Assembly: GCA_038239195.1 (NCBI GenBank)
Contig: JBBSEZ010000142.1
Coordinates: forward strand, 1-21,179
Length of the DNA stretch: 21,179 bases
Origin: JBBSEZ01 sp038239195
GTDB taxonomy: Bacteria > Planctomycetota > Planctomycetia > Gemmatales > Gemmataceae
Direction of reading: 5' to 3'
Made by a program: the position numbers and the translations under genes. Each line of letters begins with the position of its first letter. The stretch's first letter is position 1. The notes below the pieces were generated by a model. It ran no database searches. It had not been told where the DNA came from and saw only the letters and a program-made list of their open reading frames with translations. Below, piece by piece: positions 14,385-21,179 of the stretch.

Positions 14385-14478
14385 GGGAACGAAGAAAGAA
14401 GAGGAGGACCATCGAGGAGCGGTCGCCCTCCTTGGCCTCCGCCCTCCTCGCCGGCCGTTCCTTTTCCCCTTCGTTCCC
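14385..14478. repeat. Interrupted inverted repeat between SGNH and S9 genes
   Basis: GGGAACGAAG (14385-14394) and CTTCGTTCCC (14469-14478) are perfect reverse complements 74 bases apart. The enclosed sequence is purine-rich on the left (GAAGAAAGAAGAGGAGGA) and pyrimidine-rich on the right, so it could fold further. It occupies most of the 134-base gap and may be an mRNA structure or a decayed dispersed repeat. Confidence 0.4.
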
Positions 14479-14498
14479 ATTTCTTTTGGAGGCCCCGC

Positions 14499-16430
14499 AT
14501 GTCGCGCTTCTGTCTGCCCCTCTTCCTGGGCGCCAGCCTGCTGCTGGCCTCGCTGCCGGCGCGGGCCGAGTTGCCGCCCCTGATCCCGCGCAAGGTGCTG
14601 TTCGGCAACCCCGTCAAGGTGTCCCCCGCCATCTCGCCCGACGGCAAGCGGCTGGCCTACCTGGCCCCCGACGCCAAGGACGTGCTCCAGGTCTGGGTGC
14701 AGACCATCGGCAAGGACGACGCCCGGCAGGTGACCAAGGACAAGAAGCGCGGCATCAGCATTCACCTGTGGACCTACGCCCCTAACACCCTGCTCTACGT
14801 GCAGGACACCGAGGGCGACGAGAACTACCACGTTTACTCGGTCAACCTTGAGGACAACGTCGTGCGCGACCTGACGCCGTTCCAGGGCGTGCGCGCCACC
14901 CCGCTCGGCCTCAACCGCGAGTTTCCCAACCGCCTGCTCGTCACCATGAACGTGCGCAACCGGAAGCTCTTCGACGTCTACCGCGTCGATCTGACGACTG
15001 GCGCCGTCGTGCTCGACACGCCCAACCCTGGCGACGTGGTCGGCTGGGTGGCCGACAACAAGTTCCGCGTCCGCCTCGCCCAGTCGCCGACGCCCGACGG
15101 GGGCATGGAGCTGCGCCACCGCGCCGACGAGAAGGCCGAGTGGAAGGTGCTCCTCAAGTGGGACATGGAGGACGTCAATAGTCGGGTGCTCGGCTTCAAC
15201 AAGGACAACACCAAGCTCTGGCTCGCGACCAGCGAGGGGCGCGACACGCAGTCGCTGGTGCAGCGCGACGTCGCGACCGGCAAGGAGAAGCTGATCGCCA
15301 GCGACCCGCGCGCCGACTTCGCGGGCGCGATGGTCAACCCCAACACCTACGAGATCGAGGCGGTCGCCTTCAACCGCGAGAAGGTCAAGTGGAAGGCGCT
15401 GGACAAGGACGTCGAGGCCGACCTCGCCGCCCTGGCCAAGGGCGCCCCCGGCGAGCCTCGCGTGATCGATTCCGACCGCGCCTACAAGACCTGGGTCATC
15501 GCCTACGCCTCCGACGTGGTGCCGACGGCGTACTACCTCTACGACCGGCCGACGAAGAAGCTCACCAAGCTGTTCGTCGCCCGCCCCGAGTTGGCCAAGT
15601 ACAAGCTGGCGCCGATGAAGCCGGTGACGATCAAGAGCCGCGATGGCCTCGAACTGGTGGCGTACCTGACCCTGCCGGTGGGCGTGAAGGCCGAGAAGTT
15701 GCCGATGGTGCTGATGGTCCACGGCGGGCCGTGGGCGCGCGACACGTGGGGCTACAGCTCCAACGCGCAGTGGCTGGCCAATCGCGGCTACGCCGTGCTC
15801 CAGGTCAACTACCGCGGCTCGACGGGCTTCGGCAAGAAGTTCCTGCACGCGGGCAACCGCGAGTGGGCGGCCAAGATGCACGACGACCTGATCGACAGCG
15901 TCAACTGGGCGGTCAAGCAGGGCATCGCCGATCCGAAGCGCGTCGCCATCATGGGCGGGTCCTATGGTGGGTATGCCGCGCTGGTGGGCGTGACCTTCAC
16001 GCCGGACGTGTTCTGCTGTGGCATCAGCATCGTGGGGCCGTCCAACCTGGTGACGCTGCTGAACTCGATCCCGCCCTACTGGGAGCCGATGAAGAAGCAG
16101 TTCGCCCTGCGCGTCGGCGAGGGCGAGGCGTTTTTGAAGTCGCGCTCGCCGCTGTTCAAGGCCGAGGCCATCCGGGTCCCGGTGCTGATCGGCCAGGGGG
16201 CGAACGACCCGCGCGTCAAGCAGGCCGAGTCGGAGCAGATCGTCGCGGCGCTGCGCAAGGCGAAAAAGCCGGTCGAGTACGTGTTGTTCCCCGACGAGGG
16301 GCACGGCTTCCGGCGCCCGGCGAACAACATCCGCTTCCAGACCATCGCCGAGGCGTTCCTGGCCAAGCACGTCGGCGGTCGGGCCGAGCCGGCCGAGAAG
16401 CCCGCGGCGACCACGTCGGCGCCGCGCTGA
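14499..16430 (+). CDS. Exported S9 family prolyl-oligopeptidase-type peptidase
   Basis: The 643-aa precursor starts at ATG 14499, with GGAGG six bases upstream. A signal peptide (hydrophobic core L-F-L-G-A-S-L-L-L-A-S-L) ends A-R-A near residue 23. Residues about 40-370 form a WD40/propeller-like domain (I-S-P-D-G-K-R-L-A-Y, repeated blocks). Residues about 380-625 form the alpha/beta hydrolase domain with H-G-G-P, G-G-S488-Y-G-G-Y (nucleophile), A-N-D570-P-R-V and G-H602-G-F, so the Ser-Asp-His triad is intact. The family cleaves short peptides, as dipeptidyl or acylaminoacyl peptidases, or sometimes acts as an esterase. It should be periplasmic or secreted. The C-terminal tail is Glu/Pro/Ala-rich. 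It may be transcribed with the SGNH gene upstream. Confidence 0.93.
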   Translation: MSRFCLPLFLGASLLLASLPARAELPPLIPRKVLFGNPVKVSPAISPDGKRLAYLAPDAKDVLQVWVQTIGKDDARQVTKDKKRGISIHLWTYAPNTLLYVQDTEGDENYHVYSVNLEDNVVRDLTPFQGVRATPLGLNREFPNRLLVTMNVRNRKLFDVYRVDLTTGAVVLDTPNPGDVVGWVADNKFRVRLAQSPTPDGGMELRHRADEKAEWKVLLKWDMEDVNSRVLGFNKDNTKLWLATSEGRDTQSLVQRDVATGKEKLIASDPRADFAGAMVNPNTYEIEAVAFNREKVKWKALDKDVEADLAALAKGAPGEPRVIDSDRAYKTWVIAYASDVVPTAYYLYDRPTKKLTKLFVARPELAKYKLAPMKPVTIKSRDGLELVAYLTLPVGVKAEKLPMVLMVHGGPWARDTWGYSSNAQWLANRGYAVLQVNYRGSTGFGKKFLHAGNREWAAKMHDDLIDSVNWAVKQGIADPKRVAIMGGSYGGYAALVGVTFTPDVFCCGISIVGPSNLVTLLNSIPPYWEPMKKQFALRVGEGEAFLKSRSPLFKAEAIRVPVLIGQGANDPRVKQAESEQIVAALRKAKKPVEYVLFPDEGHGFRRPANNIRFQTIAEAFLAKHVGGRAEPAEKPAATTSAPR

Positions 16431-16479
16431 CGGCGGGTAAATGGCGGTCAACCCCCAAACTGGACGGCGAGCGCCGGCC

Positions 16480-16983
16480 TTACGAATGCCCGTTGCGCTC
16501 CTCGCGCATGCGGATCACCTGGCGCTCGATCATCGCCCGGCGATCGGCCTGGAGCTTGTACGCCTGGTGCAGGCCAAACCGCCGCGTCGCCCACAGGTCG
16601 ATGGCCGCGAGCGCCACCACCACCAGCAGCACGACGAGAATGGCGATCCAGTTCCAGCCCCAAAGGCGGAGGACGTCGCGCTGCTCGGGAGTGAAGGGCG
16701 GCGCCGTGGAGGCGTCGTGGCCCTCGCGCTGCTCGGCGATGATCTGGGCAGGGGCCTCAAGGTAGGCCAGGGCGACGGCCAACAGCCCGGCCAGCACCAG
16801 CAGCAGGGCACAGCTCGCGAGCCGGCGCCAGGCCTTGCCGCGCTCGTAGCGCGCCTCGTCGTCGGGCAAGTCCCCCGAACGCAGCGCGCGCAGGGCATGC
16901 ACTTGCCGCACGGCATAGAAGAGCGCCAGGAACAGCAGCGCCGCGACCAGCAGCACGCCGAAGACGATCTGCGGCCAGCCCAC
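16480..16983 (-). CDS. Small membrane protein of unknown function, three transmembrane helices
   Basis: I start at the GTG at 16983 because GGAGGAGG lies five bases upstream. An earlier GTG at 16998 would place the ribosome binding site inside the frame. The 167-aa product has three hydrophobic helices: I-V-F-G-V-L-L-V-A-A-L-L-F-L, L-A-S-C-A-L-L-L-V-L-A-G-L-L and W-I-A-I-L-V-V-L-L-V-V-V-A-L. A charged loop (D-L-P-D-D-E-A-R-Y-E-R-G-K) lies between the first two. The basic C-terminal tail carries an amphipathic E-R-Q-V-I-R-M-R-E-E-R. I do not recognise a family. It follows the M28 gene by 16 bases and is almost certainly co-transcribed with it, but gives no clue to a shared function. Confidence 0.7.
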   Translation of the reverse strand: MGWPQIVFGVLLVAALLFLALFYAVRQVHALRALRSGDLPDDEARYERGKAWRRLASCALLLVLAGLLAVALAYLEAPAQIIAEQREGHDASTAPPFTPEQRDVLRLWGWNWIAILVVLLVVVALAAIDLWATRRFGLHQAYKLQADRRAMIERQVIRMREERNGHS

Positions 16984-16999
16984 GGTCGCCTCCTCCACC

Positions 17000-18124
17000 C
17001 TACTTGGTGCGCTGCAGCCACGTGCTGACGACCTTGCTCACCTGCTCCATCGTCTCGCCGGAGCAGTTGCGCGGCACGTCGGTCAGTCGGTGCCAGTGCG
17101 CGTAATCGAAATCGATGATGTCGATGGCCGGGATGCCCGCCCGGTTCAGGGCGATGTGATCGTCCTGCACCTCGAACTTGCTGAAGCCGGTGTTGAACGA
17201 GCCGACCTTCAGCTCCCCAGCGATCCCCCACACCTCGCGCACCAGCCCCGGGGCGAACGACCACGAGCTGCGCTCGATCGGGAAGCGCGCGTTCTTCCCG
17301 CCCACCATGTCGAGCAGCACCGCGGCGGTGTAGCGCTTCTTGCCGACGCGCCGCTCCTTGACGTACTCGCGCGCGAACTGCTGCGAGCCGAAGAAGTACT
17401 TGTCGTCGTCGCGGTCGAAAATGTACTCCTCGCCGTCGAAGAAGACGAAATCGACGCCCACCTTCGTCTTCAGTCCCTTCACGTGGTGGGCCAGTTCCAT
17501 CAGCAGCGCCACGCCCGACCCGCCGTCGTTGGCGCTGACGAAGGGCTCGCGCCAGCGGCGCCGGTCGCGCTCCTGGTCGGCGATGGGCCGCGTGTCGTAG
17601 TGGGAGCAAACGATGACTCGCCGGTCGCGCTCGGGAAAGTAGGAGACGATCAGGTTGGCCATCGCCACCGGCTTGGGCACGCTGACCTGCCGGGCGGTGA
17701 AGCGCTGCCAGGCGATCTTGCCGCCCTGGGCCTTGAAGTGCTTTTCGAGGAGCTCCTGCTGCTTGGTCATGCCCGCGCTCCCGCTGATGCGCGGGCCGAT
17801 CTTGCAGACCTCCTCCAGGTACTTCATCGAGCGCTTGGCGTCGAAGGGGGCCGGGGCAGCGCCGCCGGCCGGCGGGGCGTCGCGGTCGGCGGCGAAGCCG
17901 TCGCGGGAGCGGGCGGGGGGCTCGGCGTTGCCATGCCAGGGCTGGAACATGAACAGGCCTACCACGAGAAGAACGCCGATGGCCAGCGCCCCGACGAGCC
18001 GGGGGGCAAAGCTGCTCGGCCTATCGGGGACCGGAGAGGGCGAAGGCGGGGGAGGAGCGGGAGGGCCCTGCGTCGGGAGCTTGTGCTGGGCCTTCGCCCT
18101 CTTCTTACGAGCCGACCGTGCCAT
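17000..18124 (-). CDS. Membrane-anchored M28 family enzyme, glutaminyl-cyclase-like
   Basis: The 374-aa protein starts at ATG 18124. A Lys/Arg-rich head and a Pro-rich stretch (21-34) precede one transmembrane helix (about 43-60), then a Pro/Ala linker, leaving the catalytic domain (about 95-374) outside the cytoplasm. Zinc-site motifs are H175-Y-D, N-D200-G-G-S-G, D-G-E232-E233 and W344-H345. The single W-H ligand near the C-terminus and G-E-E arrangement match glutaminyl-peptide cyclotransferases, which use one zinc and form N-terminal pyroglutamate; M28 aminopeptidases are the alternative. It is followed at 16 bases by the small membrane protein and preceded at 110 bases by the TPR gene, all minus strand. 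The frame is open to 18892, but only the ATG at 18124 fits a membrane-anchor start. Confidence 0.85.
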   Translation of the reverse strand: MARSARKKRAKAQHKLPTQGPPAPPPPSPSPVPDRPSSFAPRLVGALAIGVLLVVGLFMFQPWHGNAEPPARSRDGFAADRDAPPAGGAAPAPFDAKRSMKYLEEVCKIGPRISGSAGMTKQQELLEKHFKAQGGKIAWQRFTARQVSVPKPVAMANLIVSYFPERDRRVIVCSHYDTRPIADQERDRRRWREPFVSANDGGSGVALLMELAHHVKGLKTKVGVDFVFFDGEEYIFDRDDDKYFFGSQQFAREYVKERRVGKKRYTAAVLLDMVGGKNARFPIERSSWSFAPGLVREVWGIAGELKVGSFNTGFSKFEVQDDHIALNRAGIPAIDIIDFDYAHWHRLTDVPRNCSGETMEQVSKVVSTWLQRTK

Positions 18125-18234
18125 GTGAGGGCCCTCGGAGGCGGAATCCTGCCACAACCGCTCGGGCATCATACCGCGCCCTCGCCGTCCCACGCGAGAC
18201 GGCTTTGTCCCACCCGGGGGCGTCCGGGGCGTCC

Positions 18235-19533
18235 TCACTCCAACGCGCGCAGGTTGGCCTCGCTCACGAGATAAAGGAAGTTCTCCGGGTCGGTCGCGTT
18301 GAGCTTGAGCTTGCCCGTGACGCGCACCTGGCCGCGCGTCGGGCGCGCGGTGCGCCCCGCGGGCAGCTCGACGAGCACGATGGCGACGATCTCGGGCATC
18401 TCGCAGTACCAGCAGCCGATGGGGTGCTCCACCAGCAGGAAGGCGCTCAGGTCGGGGTCGTCGCCGACGGGCTGCACGTACCCGCTCAGCACGACCTGCT
18501 TGCCGTTCAGCTCTTGCAGGTAACGGGCGAACGTCGGCCGAAAGCGCCGGTCGAGCACCGTGTCGGCCAGGAGCTCCCAGGCCATGACGTTCGGCCCCTT
18601 GGCGCTGATGGGCGGCAGCGCCGCGGTCACCAACTTGCTCGCCAACGGCCGGGAGGAGCGCGGCTTGAACAGCAGAGCGTGCCCCTCGTGATCGACCTTG
18701 GTGGTCTCGGCCTTCTTGACGCGGGCGTCCACAGCCGCGCGCACCGACCGGCGATGCGCTTGCAACTCGGGGGCGCGCAGGCCGAACTCGGTGACGCAGC
18801 CGTCCATCATCGCGGCGGCGACGGTCACGTCGCCGTGGGCGTTGGCCAACTCCGCAAGCTGCCACAGGAGGCGGGCGTCGGCCGGCAGCCACAGCGCGAG
18901 CAGCTGCGCCTGCGCGACGGCGCTGGTGGGCAGGGCCTTGCGCTGGGCCGGCGCCAGCTTGCCCGCCTCGTAGGCCCCGCCGGGGCCGACGTACCGAACG
19001 CCGAACAGATTGTCGAGGTTGTCGCCCTTGGCCCGCGCCCGGCCGCGCACCAGCTTCAGGTGGAGCTGCTCGGCCTTCTGGTACTTGCCCGGCGCGAGGC
19101 GCAGGGCCAGCTCGAGGCAGGCGGCGGCCTGGGCGAGGTCGCCGTGCATCTGCCAGGCAGTGCCGAGGTTGGCGGCGAGGCGGTAGTGGGCGGGGTGGGC
19201 GCGCTGGGCGGGGCGCAGCACCTCCAGGGCCCGGGTGGTCTCGCCGAGGCGCACGTAGACGGCGCCGAGGTCGGCCGCGTCGTCGGCGCCGAGCTTGCGG
19301 GCCTCGGCCAACTTGGCGAGGCGGGCGGCCTCCTGCTCGTAGCGCGCGCGGCCAGCGCCGGCGGGGGCGCCCCGGGCGGGCTTGACGGCGAGGTTGCGCA
19401 AGAGGCGTTGATCGAGCAAGAAGCCGCGCCAGCGCGAGGGCAGGTCGGCGAATGTCTCGCCGGAATAGTGCAGGCCGGCGCGGGCGGCGGGGCCCAGGAG
19501 AAGCAGCAAGGCGCAGGCGAGCGCGAAACGCAT
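18235..19533 (-). CDS. Exported TPR protein with a DUF3299-like C-terminal domain
   Basis: The 432-aa precursor has a signal peptide (L-A-C-A-L-L-L-L-L-G) ending A-R-A near residue 19. Residues about 85-160 contain TPR-like helices (A-A-D-L-G-A-V-Y-V-R-L-G-E-T-T-R-A-L-E-V-L, then L-A-A-N-L-G-T-A-W). A longer helical middle follows. Residues about 338-430 (L-N-G-K-Q-V-V-L-S-G-Y-V-Q-P, H-P-I-G-C374-W-Y-C377-E-M-P, G-Q-V-R-V-T-G-K-L) resemble the small beta domain of DUF3299, in which cysteines sit at the same place. The C-x-x-C pair might bind a metal or form a disulfide. The start at 19533 has AAGGGG upstream. It heads the minus-strand group that continues with the M28 enzyme. Its precise role is unknown. 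Confidence 0.75.
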   Translation of the reverse strand: MRFALACALLLLLGPAARAGLHYSGETFADLPSRWRGFLLDQRLLRNLAVKPARGAPAGAGRARYEQEAARLAKLAEARKLGADDAADLGAVYVRLGETTRALEVLRPAQRAHPAHYRLAANLGTAWQMHGDLAQAAACLELALRLAPGKYQKAEQLHLKLVRGRARAKGDNLDNLFGVRYVGPGGAYEAGKLAPAQRKALPTSAVAQAQLLALWLPADARLLWQLAELANAHGDVTVAAAMMDGCVTEFGLRAPELQAHRRSVRAAVDARVKKAETTKVDHEGHALLFKPRSSRPLASKLVTAALPPISAKGPNVMAWELLADTVLDRRFRPTFARYLQELNGKQVVLSGYVQPVGDDPDLSAFLLVEHPIGCWYCEMPEIVAIVLVELPAGRTARPTRGQVRVTGKLKLNATDPENFLYLVSEANLRALE

Positions 19534-20266
19534 GGTGAGGCCCCTTGGGCGAGCGGCAGGGCTTGGTTTGCGGTAGGACGGCTCTCCCGAGCCGTCCGGA
19601 CGGCTCGGGAGAGCCGCCCTACAAGGAGGCGAGCCGGCTGCGCGAGCTGCCGGTGGGCGCTATCCCTCCTCAGTGTAGCAAATGGGGCGAGCGGAGCGCA
19701 AGAAGCGCCGGAGATGATCTTGACAACGGCGAGGCCTTATCGTATCTGCCCTCCCTCACTCCAACGCACGCGACGGTTGCGGACTGGCCCTTGAGGGGGG
19801 CGGTGGCTCTCCTACCGCCCGGGGGCACAATTCGCCAACCAAGGTCAGGCCCGCCAAGGGGCAGGGCCCTTTGCGCCCGTCCCGAGGGGACAAAGGGGCG
19901 AACGCTCTCCGAAATCGGGAGGGTTTTGGTGCAGGGAGGACGGCGGGTGGTCGATAACAAGACGACGAACGGCCACGGAGAAGGCCGGGACGGGGGTTGG
20001 GCGAGCACGAGGTCGAGCGCAGGGACAGGCCAGGCGGGAAGGCCCGGGCCGATGGGGAGGAACGGTAGCGCCGCGAGGCGCGTCGCGGAGGGCGGGGGAG
20101 CCCTCGTGCGGCCGGTCCAGGCCCGAGCCATTCCCTCAACGCGACCGGGCGCGACAGCGCCGCGGTCGGGCCGAGAGACTGCCTTGCGGCGAGGGGGCGC
20201 TTTAGGGGCGCTCCGTTGGCCGCGGGGGCTGCGAACGATCGCTTGCCTCACAGCAGGGAGGAGTCC
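19534..20266. other. 733-bp region without a supported gene
   Basis: The stretch separates the divergently transcribed TPR gene and sigma factor gene. It holds the 50-bp palindrome at 19573-19622 and a hairpin GGGCGGT/ACCGCCC (19798-19804 with 19814-19820, nine-base loop). Frames on both strands run through it, but they are low-complexity, lack starts and do not resemble proteins. A long 5' leader for the sigma factor mRNA is possible; I found no convincing promoter. Confidence 0.5.
19573..19622. repeat. Near-perfect 50-bp palindrome (GTAGGRCGGCTCTCCCGAGCCGTCC)
   Basis: The halves 19573-19597 and 19598-19622 are reverse complements with one mismatch (A/G at the sixth base). Each half is also a hairpin by itself (CGGCTC-TCCC-GAGCCG), so single strands could form one long stem or two short ones. 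It lies 40 bases upstream of the TPR gene start. Repeats of this GGCTCTCCCGAGCC type are familiar as dispersed intergenic elements in planctomycete genomes. Its origin and any terminator role are unproven. Confidence 0.8.
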
Positions 20267-21043
<777 letters not shown>

Positions 21044-21070
21044 AGCGGGGGGCGAAACGGCAAGACGCAG

Positions 21071-21097
21071 GGGGGGAGAGTCGTGCGCTCTCGCCCC
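21071..21097 (+). terminator. Possible terminator hairpin after the sigma factor gene
   Basis: GGGGGGAGAG (21071-21080) and CTCTCGCCCC (21088-21097) form a ten-pair stem with one mismatch and a seven-base loop, 28 bases after the stop codon. No T-run follows, so it would be a non-canonical terminator. Confidence 0.35.
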
Positions 21098-21179
21098 GCG
21101 GCTTGGCGGGTCGGCCCCCCCTTCCGCTACGGAACTCCGGCCGCCGCGGCGCCCCTGGCGGCAGGAGCCGGGCCACGAT

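Noticed and set aside
14310..16451. 713-codon minus-strand open frame opposite the S9 peptidase
   Set aside because: The S9 peptidase on the other strand has a signal peptide, ribosome binding site and full triad. The antisense product is low-complexity His/Arg/Val-rich.
18118..19794. 558-codon plus-strand frame opposite the TPR gene
   Set aside because: Antisense shadow rich in Gly/Ala/Gln, with no domain.
19798..19820. Hairpin GGGCGGT/ACCGCCC as an intrinsic terminator
   Set aside because: No T-run on either side and no gene ends nearby; short GC stems are common by chance here.

Overview
The window looks like a chromosomal segment of a high-GC planctomycete, probably Gemmataceae-like. 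This is an inference from strong GC bias, the FliA/WhiG-type sigma factor, secreted SGNH and S9 hydrolases, a TPR/DUF3299-like protein, and two dispersed palindromic repeats of the kind common in such genomes. No rRNA, tRNA or CRISPR array was seen.

Left third (1-7649, all minus strand): a genomic-island-like, co-directional run. Read in transcription order it holds a coupled pair of unknown proteins (193 and 138 aa), then an EcoEI-type type I restriction subunit HsdR, a DUF4365 protein, a 383-aa unknown coupled to it by an ATGA overlap, two further unknowns (182 and 164 aa), a 21-codon ORF coupled to both neighbours, and an HsdS specificity subunit. HsdS is cut off in its second target-recognition domain by AT-richer sequence that looks like the end of an insertion element, whose gene would start at the left edge. 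No hsdM is visible. The 21-codon ORF repeats the C-terminal tail of HsdR, which suggests that the four accessory genes sit between a complete hsdR and a relic of a second hsdR end. This nested cassette is the best candidate for an undescribed (probably anti-phage) module.

Middle (7650-13165): plus-strand genes for a STAS-domain protein with a good sigma70-like promoter, a flavin-reductase-like protein, an XRE regulator and an MFS exporter, with a 42-44 bp-arm inverted repeat between the last two. Minus-strand genes follow for a YbaN/DUF454 membrane protein and a trypsin-fold protein that has lost its catalytic His and Ser (a pseudoprotease).

Right third (13636-21179): two exported hydrolases on the plus strand (SGNH/GDSL and S9 prolyl-oligopeptidase). 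A minus-strand group follows: a TPR/DUF3299-like exported protein, a membrane-anchored M28/glutaminyl-cyclase-like enzyme and a small membrane protein. A near-perfect 50-bp palindrome and a 733-bp non-coding stretch precede a plus-strand FliA/WhiG-family sigma factor, after which there is a possible terminator hairpin.
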